Shown here piece after piece: positions 48,115 through 57,639 of a DNA stretch of 64,000 nucleotides. Position 1 is the stretch's first letter. The number at the start of each line of letters is the position of its first letter. Source of the DNA: Caballeronia sp. dw_276 (lineage in GTDB: Bacteria; Pseudomonadota; Gammaproteobacteria; Burkholderiales; Burkholderiaceae); NCBI RefSeq assembly GCF_018449635.1, contig NZ_JAAVUV010000013.1, positions 1-64,000 of the forward strand, written 5' to 3'. The position numbers and the translations under genes were made by a program. The notes beneath the pieces are model-generated. The model was not told where the DNA came from and searched no databases. It saw only the letters and a list, made by a program, of their open reading frames with translations.

Positions 48115-49459
48115 CGAGCGCGACACAGCGCAAGGCGTTTTCGGCAAGCACATTGCTTATCTCGGCCCGACCGTCTTCACAGTAGAACGTGAGGGCTGCC
48201 CAGTGGTTCAGCGAGTAGTTGATCGCCTTGGCGAGCGCGGACTTCGTCGACAGCGTCGTGAGTTTTGCCCTGATCGTCGTTTCGAACTTAACGAGCAATG
48301 GCTTGCTCTTCTCTCGCCTCACGCGCAGACGCTCGTCTGGTTCCTTGCCACGGATGTCGGCTTCTATGCTGTAGAGCTCGCCGATCATCTCGAGCAGCTG
48401 CTGGGTATCCGCAGTCGGCGTGCGCGCGTGAACATCATAGACGTACCTCCTTGCGTGATCCCAGCATGCCGCTTCGTGGATCTCGCCGCTTGCGTACAGT
48501 TGATCGAACCCCGAGTAAGCATCGGCCTGCACGATGCCGTGGAATGCGGCGAGCCGGGTTTGAGGGTGGATGCCTTTGCGATCCGAGGAGAAGTCGAACC
48601 ATACCGCAGCAGGCTCAGCCGAACCCGAGCGACGATCGTCGCGCACGTAGACCCAGAATCGGCCGGTCACCGTCTTACCGTTGCCTGGCGCGAGCACCGC
48701 GACCGGCGTGTCGTCAACGTGTACCTTTTCGGAAACCAACACGTAGCGCTGGATCGCTTCAACGAGCGGCACACAGAGCTGGGCAATCTGCCCGAGCCAG
48801 CGGCCCATGCTGCCGCGATCCAACGTCACTCCATCGCGTGCCGTAATCTCCGATTGGCGATACAGCGGCTGATGATCAGCGAACTTCGACACCGCAATAT
48901 CGGCCAGCAAGCTCGGATGCGCGATGCTGTGCTCGATCGGCAGGCTAGGCATCGCGGGCTGTTCGATGTGGCCGCAATCGGGGCAACACAGCTTGTGGCG
49001 GATCGTGCGGATCACTTTGAACGCGGCCGCCACGCGGGCGAGTTGCTCGGAGACATCCTCGCCGAGCCACTGCATTGCAGTCGCGCATATGGGGCAAGCC
49101 GAATCAGGTGTGAGTTCGATCTCGTCGCGCGGCAAGTGCGGCGGCAGGGGTTCTCGCGTGGGCCCTCGATTGGATGGTCCCTTCGATGCTTTGTCTCGTT
49201 GTCCTCGCGCCTCTGCCGCCCCTTGGCCGGCCGTCAGGTCTTCCAACTGCGCTTCGAGCTTATCGATCTGCCGGGCCAGTTTCTCGGACTTGCTCCCGAA
49301 GTACATCCGCCTGAGCTTGTCGATCTGCGCCTTCAGTCGGTCGATCTCGTCGTCGCGGACGGCGATCTCCCGCACCATGTTCGCGAGCGATGCTTGCTGC
49401 TCGAGCACCAGAGCCTGGAGCTCAGCGACGGTGGCGGGAAGCGGCGCATGTTGGGACAT
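48115..49459 (-). pseudogene. tnpC: IS66 TnpC transposase, 5' part (split by RIT)
   Basis: The N-terminal 448 residues of TnpC: leucine-zipper-like start (LQALVLEQQASLANMVREIA), LRRMYFGSKSEKLARQIDKL, zinc-finger-like CPICATAMQW...CCPDCGHIEQP, and the DDE region (VHVDDTPVAVLAPGNGKTVT; VQADAYSGFDQLY; EAACWDHARRYVYDVH). The frame continues past 48115 into RIT sequence (NNAQPQ). The full protein is restored by joining to 44606-44368. Confidence 0.9.
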
Positions 49460-49489
49460 GCGTCGCAGTTTACGAGTCTTCTTCGCGGT

Positions 49490-49843
49490 TTACAACATCG
49501 ACAGCGCGGCAGTGCGTCGCGGCTGCCGCCAGTCGATGCCCTCGAGCAGCATCGACAGCTGGGCGCTCGTCAGATGGATCTTTCCGCCATCGGCCTGGGG
49601 CCAGATAAAACGGCCTTGCTCCAATCGTTTTGCGAGCAACCAGAGTCCGTCATCAGTCGCCCAAAGCAGCTTCACGAGATCGCCGCGACGCCCGCGGAAG
49701 ATGAACAGGTGGCCGCCCAGCGGATTCTCTTCGAGTGCTGTCTGCACCTTCGCGGCCAGCCCCTGGAACCCGCAGCGCATGTCGGTCACGCCGGCCGCTA
49801 GCCAGATACGCGTACCTGCCGGCAGCGCGATCACTTCAGACAT
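49490..49843 (-). CDS. tnpB: IS66 accessory protein TnpB
   Basis: A 117-residue TnpB from ATG 49843 (MSEVIALPAGTRIWLAAGVT). It has the conserved DMRCGFQGLAA, GHLFIFRGRRGDLVKLLW and LEQGRFIWPQ motifs. It overlaps the end of tnpA by 13 bases. Intact, although its neighbours are broken. Confidence 0.9.
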   Translation of the reverse strand: MSEVIALPAGTRIWLAAGVTDMRCGFQGLAAKVQTALEENPLGGHLFIFRGRRGDLVKLLWATDDGLWLLAKRLEQGRFIWPQADGGKIHLTSAQLSMLLEGIDWRQPRRTAALSML

Positions 49844-50175
49844 TCCTGCAGGAATGCTTCGGTGCGCTCGGCAGACAGGCCGCGAATCTTCACGCGCCGC
49901 TTGCCGATCTCCACCTCGATCTCGCACACGGGCGTCGGCATCGGTACGCTGCTCATCGCTTCTGACATCACTGTCGGCTCCGGCGCCCGAAGTACCAATG
50001 CCGAGTCGATCACGTCGACGCTCAGCAGTTCCGTGCATGGCATGCTCGGCGCGACGTCGAGTGCAGGGACGGCCAGCTTGCCTTCACGATATTGCTTGCG
50101 CCATCCGAACACTACATTGGCGTTGATGTCGTGCCGGCGCGCAACAATCGACACCGACATGCCGGGCACCAACGA
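49831..50175 (-). pseudogene. tnpA: IS66 TnpA, 3' part (split by IS110-family element)
   Basis: Reads SLVPGMSVSIVARRHDINAN and then VVFGWRKQYREGK, the TnpA recognition helix, followed by the C-terminal VEIGKRRVKIRGLSAERTEA. Joined to 54222-54299 it gives a 140-residue TnpA in frame. The open frame that continues upstream to 50268 is IS110 end sequence. Confidence 0.88.
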
Positions 50176-50282
50176 ATGAAAGGGACTTCCCAGTCCCGAG
50201 GCTGCCGCGGAAGCCGCAATCGGCAGCAACGTGCCATGATGAAGTTTCGAACGTTCATCAACACCCACAAGAGGGGAAATCC

Positions 50283-50426
50283 ATGCCTATTGTCACTGTC
50301 GGAATCGATCTTGCCAAGAACGTCTTCGCGGTTCACGGAGTGGATGAAGCCGCCAAGGCGGTATTGATCAAACCGCGTGTCTCACGCGATCAATTGGTCG
50401 CGCTGATCGCCCAGCTACCGCCCTGT
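50283..50426 (+). pseudogene. IS110-family transposase, 5' part
   Basis: The first 48 codons: MPIVTVGIDLAKNVFAVHGV with the first DEDD-domain aspartate, up to LIAQLPPC. IS21 then interrupts it. Together with 53026-53907 it gives 341 residues in frame, the normal length. Confidence 0.88.
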
Positions 50427-50432
50427 TGCGTA

Positions 50433-50547
50433 TTTCACACCAAGCTGGACAAGGATTTCGCGGCAAGCTGGACAGGCTTTTCACACGAAGCTGGACACGG
50501 ATTTCACGGCAAGCTGGACAGCGATTTCGCGCCAAGCTGGACAGTAA
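50433..50547. repeat. Five tandem 23-bp terminal repeats of IS21
   Basis: Five units of the type TTTC-(5 bases)-AAGCTGGAC-(5 bases) at exact 23-base spacing. IS21 elements usually carry such multiple terminal repeats as transposase-binding sites; five on one side is many. Three related units lie inverted at the right end (about 52950-53014). Confidence 0.85.
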
Positions 50548-50609
50548 GTTCGTAAAGTAGCGACGCAGGTCAACCGTGGCACCCTCGATGATTTCGTCGG
50601 GGCGTCTAC

Positions 50610-52148
50610 ATGGCATTTCCAAAGTTGACCATGCGTAAAATTCGAAAAGCGCTGCGCCTACATTTCGATTGCGGCTTCAATCATCGGGAAGTTGCTCGCG
50701 CGCTGGGCACTTCGCCCACGACCGTTGGGCAATATGTTCGCCGTCTGGAGCGTGCCGGCTTAAGCTACCCGCTGCCGTCAGCGCTCGGTGACGTCGAACT
50801 CGAGGCACGCCTGTTTCCGCCACCGCCGCGCGTGGAAGGAGAGCGTCCTGCGCCGCACTGGCCGACTGTGAGGCGCGAGCTCGCCCGCAAAGGCGTGACG
50901 CTCGATCTGCTCTGGAACGAGTACAAGGCCGAGCACCCCGACGGTTACGCGTACACTTGGTTTTGCACGCGATACAGCGAATGGGCGAATTCGCTCCCGC
51001 TAACCTTGCGGCAAACACATGCTCCGGGCGAGAAGCTGTTCGTCGACTACTCGGGCGACAAGGTTGCGATCATCAATGCGGAAACGGGTGAGATCCGGGA
51101 GGCCGAGTTGTTCGTGGCCGTATTGGGGGCGTCGAACTACACCTATGCGGAAGCAACTTGGACCCAGCAGAGTTCTGATTGGATCGGCTCTCACATTCGA
51201 ACCTTCGAATTTATGGGCGGTTGTCCTGAGATCGTCACGCCCGACAACCTTAAATCGGGCGTGCACAAGCCGAGCTTCTACGATCCCATTATCAATCGGA
51301 CATACGGAGAAATGGCCTCGCATTATTCTGTGGCAGTCATCCCAGCCCGCAGTAAAAAGCCCCGTGATAAAGCTAAGGTTGAGCAAGGCGTGCTCCTTGT
51401 CCAGCGCTACATTCTCGCTCGACTTCGCAAACACCGCTTCTTCAGCCTGACCGAGGCAAACTCCGCGATCGCGACACTCCTGGTCGACTTGAACAACAAA
51501 GCCTTCAAGAAGCTGCCGGGATCTCGCCGCAGCACTTTCGATAAATTCGAGCGCTCATCGCTGAAAGCGCTTCCGTCACAGCGCTATCAATATGCTGATT
51601 GGAAGGTAGCGCGCGTGGGGCCTGATTACCACGTCGACATTGACGTTCACTACTACTCTGTACCGCACCGCTTCGCGCGTCAACAGGTCGACGTTCGATA
51701 TACGAACGGGACAGTCGAGATCTTCCACCAAGGCACGCGTATCGCCGCTCACGTGCGAAGCAGTCGGCGCGGTCACCATAGTACGGTTAATGCGCACATG
51801 CCGCCTCATCATCAAGAGGTCAGTGGGTGGGGGCCGCAGCGTCTGTACGACTGGGCCATACGCATCGGGCCGCACACCGCCGCCGTGATCCAGCACCTGC
51901 TTGGCGGCCGGCAGCATCCCCAACAAGCCTATCGCGCTTGCCTTGGCGTCCTTCGCCTGGGCAAAGACCACGGCAATGCACGGCTGGAGGCCGCGTGCTG
52001 CCGTGCCATCGATCTGAAGGCGCCAAGCTACCGCTTCATTAGCTCGACGCTCAAGAACGGCCTGGACCAGTCGCCTCAGACAAAAACGGATCAGGCCAGC
52101 TTACCGCTCACACATCCCAATGTGCGCGGACCGGACTACTATCATTGA
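50610..52148 (+). CDS. istA: IS21-family transposase IstA
   Basis: A 512-residue protein with N-terminal helix-turn-helix (HREVARALGTSPTTVGQYVR), rve DDE domain (LFVDYSGDKVAIINAETGEI with first D; GGCPEIVTPDNLKSGVHK with second D; AKVEQGVLLVQRYI with E), and a C-terminal Mu-like domain. Works with IstB. It is intact. Confidence 0.93.
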   Translation: MAFPKLTMRKIRKALRLHFDCGFNHREVARALGTSPTTVGQYVRRLERAGLSYPLPSALGDVELEARLFPPPPRVEGERPAPHWPTVRRELARKGVTLDLLWNEYKAEHPDGYAYTWFCTRYSEWANSLPLTLRQTHAPGEKLFVDYSGDKVAIINAETGEIREAELFVAVLGASNYTYAEATWTQQSSDWIGSHIRTFEFMGGCPEIVTPDNLKSGVHKPSFYDPIINRTYGEMASHYSVAVIPARSKKPRDKAKVEQGVLLVQRYILARLRKHRFFSLTEANSAIATLLVDLNNKAFKKLPGSRRSTFDKFERSSLKALPSQRYQYADWKVARVGPDYHVDIDVHYYSVPHRFARQQVDVRYTNGTVEIFHQGTRIAAHVRSSRRGHHSTVNAHMPPHHQEVSGWGPQRLYDWAIRIGPHTAAVIQHLLGGRQHPQQAYRACLGVLRLGKDHGNARLEAACCRAIDLKAPSYRFISSTLKNGLDQSPQTKTDQASLPLTHPNVRGPDYYH

Positions 52149-52157
52149 AGAGGCCAT

Positions 52158-52916
52158 ATGCTCAAACATCCAACGATCGACAAGCTTCACGCGCTGAGGC
52201 TGAGCGGCATGGCATCCGCCTTGACGCAACAGCAGAACAATCCTGATATCGAAGCGCTGGGCTTCGAGGAGCGTTTAGGCTTGCTTGTTGAGCGCGAAGC
52301 AAGCGAACGCGAATCCAGGCAGACATCATCGCGCCTGCGCCGTGCCAAACTGAAGTTCTCCGAAGCCGTGGCCGAAGACATCGACTACCGCACCCCACGC
52401 GGGCTTGATCGCGCACTCATGAGCCGCTTGCTCACTGGCGATTGGATCCGGGAGAAGCACAACACGCTAATTATTGGCGCGACCGGCCTGGGTAAGACCT
52501 GGCTTGGATGCGCGCTCGCCAATCAGGCCTGCCGTCTGGGCTACACGGTGGCCTATCTCAAGATGCCCAGGCTCGCCGAGGAGCTCGCTATCGCGCACGG
52601 CAGCGGTCGATATGCGCGAGCACTCGCGCAGTGGGCCAAGACGGATGTGCTGCTGATGGATGACTTCGCAATGGCGCCAATGCCCGACAGCGCTCGGCGT
52701 GATCTGCTCGAAATACTCGATGATCGCCACGGCCGTCGCTCAACCATTGCAACAAGCCAGATTCCGGTCGACAACTGGCACGGTGCGCTCGGCGATCCAA
52801 CGCTTGCCGACGCCATCCTGGACCGGCTTGTTCACAACACTTATCGAATCAACATGAACGGTGAATCGATGCGAAAACTAAAAATTAGTTTGACCGAAAA
52901 CCAGCAGTCAGAGTAA
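52158..52916 (+). CDS. istB: IS21-family helper ATPase IstB
   Basis: A 252-residue AAA+ ATPase of the DnaC/IstB type. Walker A in IIGATGLGKTWLGCALANQA, Walker B in DVLLMDDFAMAP, sensor region TIATSQIPVDNWHGALGDPT. It selects targets and activates IstA. Starts nine bases after istA. Intact. Confidence 0.93.
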   Translation: MLKHPTIDKLHALRLSGMASALTQQQNNPDIEALGFEERLGLLVEREASERESRQTSSRLRRAKLKFSEAVAEDIDYRTPRGLDRALMSRLLTGDWIREKHNTLIIGATGLGKTWLGCALANQACRLGYTVAYLKMPRLAEELAIAHGSGRYARALAQWAKTDVLLMDDFAMAPMPDSARRDLLEILDDRHGRRSTIATSQIPVDNWHGALGDPTLADAILDRLVHNTYRINMNGESMRKLKISLTENQQSE

Positions 52917-53025
52917 AAACAGAAACCCCTGCGTTGCTGCGCTCCGACTGTCCAGCTTCGCGCGAAACACCTGTCCGGCTTCATGCGAAACTCGTGTCCA
53001 GCTTCCGCGAAATACGCAGCCCTGT

Positions 53026-53907
53026 CTCATCGGTATGGAAGCTTGCTCGGGTGCGCACCACTGGTCGCGGGTGTTCCAGCAGTACGGCCACACGGTGAAG
53101 CTGATGGCGCCGAAACTCGTGGCGCCGTACCGGATGTCAGGCAAGCGTGGCAAGAACGACGCCGCCGATGCGGCAGCCATCTGCGAAGCGGTGACTCGCC
53201 CGAGCATGCGTTTCGTGCCACTGAAGGACGAACACCAGCAAGCCACGCTCTGCCTGCATCGGACGCGGCAGGGTTTTATCGAGGAACGGACCGCGATATA
53301 CAACCGGATACGTGGCCTGCTGTCCGAATTCGGCGTAGTGTTGCCGCAAAGTCCGGAACGCTTGCGAAGAGAGATCCCAACCCATCTGGATGCCTTACCC
53401 GGCTGGGCCAGACGATGCATCAGCGATCTGCTCGAGCACGCCGGTAGCATCGAGGACCGACTGACCGAATACGACCGCGCGATTAGGGAGATCGCGCGTG
53501 AGGACGAACGCAGCAAGCGACTCATGCTACTGCGCGGCATCGGCCCGACCACCGCAAGCGCATTGCTTGCGAGCATCGGTGCCGGACACGATTTCAGGAA
53601 CGGTCGCCAGGTGGCTGCATGGCTTGGACTGACGCCTGGCCAGCACAGCAGCGGCGGCAAGGCGCGGCTGGGTAGCATCACAAAGGCCGGTGACGCCTAC
53701 CTGCGCAGCCTGCTAGTGCTCGGGGCGCGCGCCGTGATCGCCAGTCTGGGCGAGAAGCAGGATCGGTTCAGCCGCTGGGTACGCAGCCTTATGGAACGCC
53801 GCGGCTACTGGCGTGCGGCAGTTGCGATTGCGGCCAAGAATGCGAGAATGGCTTGGGCAATGCTAAGTTACGGCGACGATTTCAAGCACGAACCGGCCGC
53901 AGCGTGA
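53026..53907 (+). pseudogene. IS110-family transposase, 3' part
   Basis: The remaining 293 codons: MEACSGAHHWSRVFQQYGHT, LVAPYRMSGKRGKNDAADAA, then the C-terminal Transposase_20 domain (LLRGIGPTTASALLASIGAG; AAWLGLTPGQHSSGGKARLG with the catalytic serine region). An internal ATG at 53035 leaves a long open frame of 290 codons, but it lacks the DEDD start. Confidence 0.88.
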
Positions 53908-54221
53908 AGTCGTCGGGCCTGACCAAACACCGACAATCAATGATAGTCATCATGAGCGGATAAACGATCACTTTGCACTGCCAGCGGTGATGTGAAGCGG
54001 GTTGGACCCGCGCAAGGCATACCTGCCAGAGAGACGGGGATTTCTATCCCGTCCAACGAATGAGGTCCTTGCGCGCGTCTTTCATCAGGGTCCGGGCCAC
54101 GGCTCAACATGACCGGTTGTAGTACAGCAGTCCTTCACCTTCTCACGCGCGCCGACGTGGCATTGCAGCATGTATTAACGCGGACTTCGATTGAGCTTGC
54201 GCTTAACGGGGAAGCCCTTGT
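53908..54221 (+). ncRNA. IS1111-group 3' non-coding end, possible bridge RNA
   Basis: About 310 non-coding bases after the transposase stop, inside the element. It contains hairpins GCGGGT-TGG-ACCCGC (53998-54012) and GACGGG-(9)-CCCGTC (54033-54053). IS110-family elements make a bridge RNA from their long non-coding end, and in the IS1111 group that end lies downstream of the transposase. The RNA itself is inferred from this position and the hairpins only. Confidence 0.35.
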
Positions 54222-54299
54222 AGTCTCTCTGATCACCTGCTGCTTGAATTTTCGCGCGTACGTGCGACGGGGATGGGCTGCGCCCCCTGCGTTCGACAT
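54222..54299 (-). pseudogene. tnpA: IS66 TnpA, 5' part (split by IS110-family element)
   Basis: The first 26 codons from ATG 54299: MSNAGGAAHPRRTYARKFKQ then QVIRET. This is the basic start of IS66 TnpA; the frame joins exactly to SLVPGMSVS at 50175. Confidence 0.85.
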
Positions 54300-54391
54300 G
54301 GCTGACTGGCTCCGTTGATCTGAACGCCCTCATCATGCTTTGGAAAAGTCAGCATGGCGAAACGGTCGGGCCGAGCCGCTTACATCGCTTT

Positions 54392-54905
54392 CAGCTCAGC
54401 AACCAGGCTCGGACAGTATCGACCGCCTTAAACGGGATGATTCTTATGGAACCGTAATTTTTGGCGAACATCGATTGACCATGAAGGCGCGGATCACATG
54501 CGAGAACGGTAGATCACCAAAACAAGCATATCGACGCTTCGTCGGAATAAAGATGGCGGGTCTCACTCCGCGGACGGTTCGACTGTAGGTGCCGCGCATG
54601 CAAACAGGCCGCGACCTCGGTGCTTGGCCGCACATGGCGCTGCATTTGCGACAGTCATCGGGCTTTGTATAAAGCCGCTCAACTACCCGCAACGTGTATG
54701 CCTTCACGAACGTGATGGTGAACGGGGATCCGAATAATAAGCAGATGTTCGATCGACCGTCTCACAAAGTCACGAGCTTATATTCCATGTCGTTGCTCGC
54801 CTAACGTCTATCGACAAAAACGAACGGATACATTCAAATAGCGCCGCAGAACGGTACTCTCATGCTCTGACCGGAACCCTGACGTCACGACGATCTTGCT
54901 CCCGC
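54392..54905. other. Intergenic region, no gene seen
   Basis: About 510 bases between the IS66 target duplication and the end of the FixL-like kinase gene. Short open frames only, with no recognisable protein and no clear terminator. Confidence 0.45.
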
Positions 54906-56747
54906 TTACGGGTTCACCGGAAGTACGACCCTTACATAGGCGCCTTTGTCGGCGTTATTGCCCGCCGTGATTCGGCCTCCGTGGGACTCGACAATCGACC
55001 TGCAAATCGAAAGCCCCATTCCCATGCCTTCTTTCTTTGTCGTATAAAACGGTTCAAATATCCGATTTAGAGTATCCCCGATCAAACCTGGGCCTGTGTC
55101 ACGCACAGTCACCGCTAGTTCCCCTTCCGCAGATCGGCTCGACTGGATATGTATGGACCCCGATTCGATTCCTGTGTTCTGCGCGACGGCCTGCACCGCG
55201 TTGCCTACGAGATTCATTAGGACCTGCTGAAGTTGCACGCGGTCGGCTAATATTTCCGGCAAATTGTCACCCAAATCGAGCCGTTGATCAATGCGCTTGG
55301 TTTGACGTTGTAGATTAACGAGGGGCAGCGTTTCCATAATCACGTCGTTGATCTTAACTAATGCGCGCGCCGAAGATTCCTTCTTGGCGAAGGCGTGAAG
55401 ACGCCGGACCACTTCACCGGCACGTTTCGCTTCAGCCATCATGTGCTCTATGCTAGTGGTCGCCTCCAGCAAATTTGGTTCCGATCGATTGAGCCAACGG
55501 AGGCAAGCACCTCCGTGAGTCACGATTGCCGAGAGGGGTTGGTTGACTTCGTGAACGATTGAAGCAGACATCTCCCCCATCGCTGTGACGCGACTGACGT
55601 GAGCGAGTTCCAAGTGGGTCTGCATCAGCTTGTCTTCTGCAACTCGGGCAGCGGTTATGTCAATAACTGCGCCGACAAGCTCGCGAGTCTCACCGCGTCC
55701 CTTGACCGGCTTCGCCAAAACTCGGACGAATTTAATGCCCCCATTACGGGTCACGAGTCGGCAGCTAAAATCAATTTCATCGTCATGCACAGCGGAGTGA
55801 TCGAGTGCTCGTTGGACAAGACCGATATCGTCCCGATGCACGCGTGCCATCGCCTTTTCCAGCGAGGGATGTTCCGAGCGAGCTTGTTCGAAAATTCGGT
55901 ATGTTTCATCGGACCAATAAAGCGCGCCATTTGAGAAATTGAGGCCGAAGCTTCCCGTCTGGCTTACACGCTGAGCGTTTGCCAAATACGCTTCACTTAC
56001 TCGTAACGCGTTTTCTGCACGCTTCCGATCGCTGATATCGAAGAGCGCGCCATACCATCGAACGATCGTTCCGTTATCGTCCCGTGACGGGAAGGCGCGA
56101 GACAGATACCAGCGCCACCCAATATCGTCTGACCCCATACGAGCCTCGGCGTACCCTTCGATTTGTTTTTCGACCAGCATCCGCCAAATTTCTGTCATTC
56201 CCTCACGATCGTCAGGATGTACGCCATCGGCCCATCCCCAACCCATTGCTTGCTGGAAGCTTAAACCCGCACACTTGAGCCACAAATCGTTCGCATAGTC
56301 GAGATACCCATCGGCGCGCGTGCTCCATATCGGAATCTGGTCCCAAAGTCCAAGCGTCCCGATGCGCGGTCGCCCATACTCATCGCTGTCTTCGTTAGTC
56401 GAGCGACTCTCTACGGCTAACAGCACAAAATTCTGCTCAGCATCTACTGACTCGATCGGCTCTGCTTTAATGAGGTACCAAGCATAGTTCCCATGTCGAC
56501 CCTTGATACGAGCTTCCGTCTTTGCACCGCTAAAGACCCTTGCTGGAGTGTTTAGCAAGAGAACTCCTGCAAGGTCGTTCGGGTGGATGGCCGCTTGCCA
56601 GCTATCACCGCTGGATTCAGTCCACGATAGCCCTGTAAAATCTAACCAACGGCTATTGAAGTGACACCCTCCTCCCTTTTGGTTAACTTGCCATACCAAA
56701 GCGGGTAACCGGTCAATTACGTTAGCATCCATACCAATAGGACTCAT
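54906..56747 (-). CDS. Soluble multi-PAS sensor histidine kinase (FixL-like), orphan
   Basis: A 613-residue kinase with no membrane segment. Three PAS units (about 10-115, 130-245, 255-370), HisKA with H399 in ASIVHEVNQPLSAIVTHGGA, HATPase_c with N-box MNLVGNAVQAV, DTGPGL and GMGMGLSICRSI. Close in plan to the kinase at 12346, but cytosolic and with no adjacent regulator. I cannot confirm a haem histidine in its PAS domains. The FixJ-type regulator at 36954 is the only intact DNA-binding partner candidate in the window. The gene starts MSPIGMDANVIDRL; a start at residue 6 is possible. Confidence 0.92.
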   Translation of the reverse strand: MSPIGMDANVIDRLPALVWQVNQKGGGCHFNSRWLDFTGLSWTESSGDSWQAAIHPNDLAGVLLLNTPARVFSGAKTEARIKGRHGNYAWYLIKAEPIESVDAEQNFVLLAVESRSTNEDSDEYGRPRIGTLGLWDQIPIWSTRADGYLDYANDLWLKCAGLSFQQAMGWGWADGVHPDDREGMTEIWRMLVEKQIEGYAEARMGSDDIGWRWYLSRAFPSRDDNGTIVRWYGALFDISDRKRAENALRVSEAYLANAQRVSQTGSFGLNFSNGALYWSDETYRIFEQARSEHPSLEKAMARVHRDDIGLVQRALDHSAVHDDEIDFSCRLVTRNGGIKFVRVLAKPVKGRGETRELVGAVIDITAARVAEDKLMQTHLELAHVSRVTAMGEMSASIVHEVNQPLSAIVTHGGACLRWLNRSEPNLLEATTSIEHMMAEAKRAGEVVRRLHAFAKKESSARALVKINDVIMETLPLVNLQRQTKRIDQRLDLGDNLPEILADRVQLQQVLMNLVGNAVQAVAQNTGIESGSIHIQSSRSAEGELAVTVRDTGPGLIGDTLNRIFEPFYTTKKEGMGMGLSICRSIVESHGGRITAGNNADKGAYVRVVLPVNP

Positions 56748-57639
56748 AGAAGGGTCGTGTCTCGCACATTGATTTTTTTATCCCGCGTTCACTGAACTCG
56801 ACAGCCCCGCACGCAGCCAACTCTCACGTTCAGTCTGATCAAGATCGCCAACGCGGGCATGATCAATTCCCTCTCAATAGTATCGCTGCTCGTGGTGCTT
56901 GACGCTAAGAGATTAATCGATCGCGGAGCTGCTTAAATCCAAAAAACACTGACGATCGCATTTTATCTTTGCTTATGGCGGTGCCAGCGCTTATTTGCGA
57001 CTATAACCTCAAATATTGAATCGGACCCCCTCTCTCCCGCCGTGACGCCGCGCGGTCCTTGGTCACGCAAGCCTTTCGCCAGAAGCTGAGATTACCCATG
57101 CCAAATGCGTTGACCATTCACCCTTCGACTCCGTTGGCACGCATGCAAGGCGTCAAGCAAACATGGTGTTTTGGTCAGCCGCGGTGGAAATTGAACGGGA
57201 AGTTTATTCCCTGCTTTGGGACGTAGAGAACTGGCAGCCATGCCGCACAAGGTGTCGGCCGAAGAGCCGTTGAGATCGAAATCATTTTTTGCTGTGACCA
57301 GTGCCACGGCCGAGGCATAAGCCATCGGATAACTAAGCTCAAGCGTGAATGGAACAACCCTTCCCCTTCATTATTGCATTTGGATGCGAAACTCGGGCTG
57401 CGCTCGGCCGAGGCGGGAACGTGAATTCTGGCCACTCAACACCAACCACCGCCATTATCTTGGACGGTGGTGCCGATCGAACACGGCATTCCATTCGAGG
57501 AGGTGCGCGCGAATTTCGGCCAGGACGAGACGGGGCGCTGTGCGAGCCGCAAGTAATTGTTAAATATCTGGCGAGAGCTCACCCGGCGAACCCTATTTTT
57601 TCCGCCAATCCGTTCAAGGCCGTCAAGAAGCACGAGATG
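56748..57639. other. Decayed stretch, possible GST-like trace
   Basis: About 890 bases with no intact gene. On the plus strand near 57530-57610 the frame reads LCEPQVIVKYLARAHPANPI, which faintly recalls the N-terminal domain of glutathione S-transferases (L-x-E-x-x-x-I-x-x-YLA), but nothing around it supports the call. Confidence 0.3.

Larger units (their letters stand above)
50427..53018 (+). mobile_element. IS21-family insertion sequence, complete
   Basis: A 2592-bp element with ends TGCGTATTTC at 50427 and the same on the minus strand from 53018. A 7-bp duplication of IS110 sequence, GCCCTGT, flanks it (50420-50426 and 53019-53025). Multiple terminal repeats are present: five on the left and three on the right. 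istA and istB are both intact, so this is the youngest and probably still active layer. Confidence 0.92.
50176..54221 (+). mobile_element. IS110-family element, IS1111 group, split by IS21
   Basis: Inserted in IS66 tnpA: removing 50176-54221 restores GAGACT-TCGTTGGTG in frame. Sub-terminal inverted repeats are visible (AAGGGACTTCCC near 50179 against AAGGGCTTCCCC read on the minus strand from 54219), the hallmark of the IS1111 group. Without the IS21 it is about 1.45 kb. It has one transposase gene and a long 3' non-coding end (about 310 bases). Confidence 0.82.
44236..54383 (-). mobile_element. IS66-family element carrying three nested insertions
   Basis: The outer boundaries are the GTAAGCGGCTCGG inverted repeats: at 44236 on the plus strand and at 54383 read on the minus strand. 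An exact 8-bp duplication, ATCGCTTT, flanks them (44228-44235 and 54384-54391). The total is 10,148 bp; removing the RIT element (44607-48114) and the IS110-family element (50176-54221, which itself holds an IS21) leaves about 2.6 kb, the normal IS66 size, with tnpA, tnpB and tnpC in order. tnpA and tnpC are both interrupted, so this copy cannot move unaided. Confidence 0.92.

Noticed and set aside
48092..49801. A long plus-strand open frame (569 codons) opposite IS66 tnpC/tnpB
   Set aside because: It is the antisense shadow of GC-rich tnpC and tnpB, has no ribosome site and reads as low-complexity arginine- and histidine-rich sequence.
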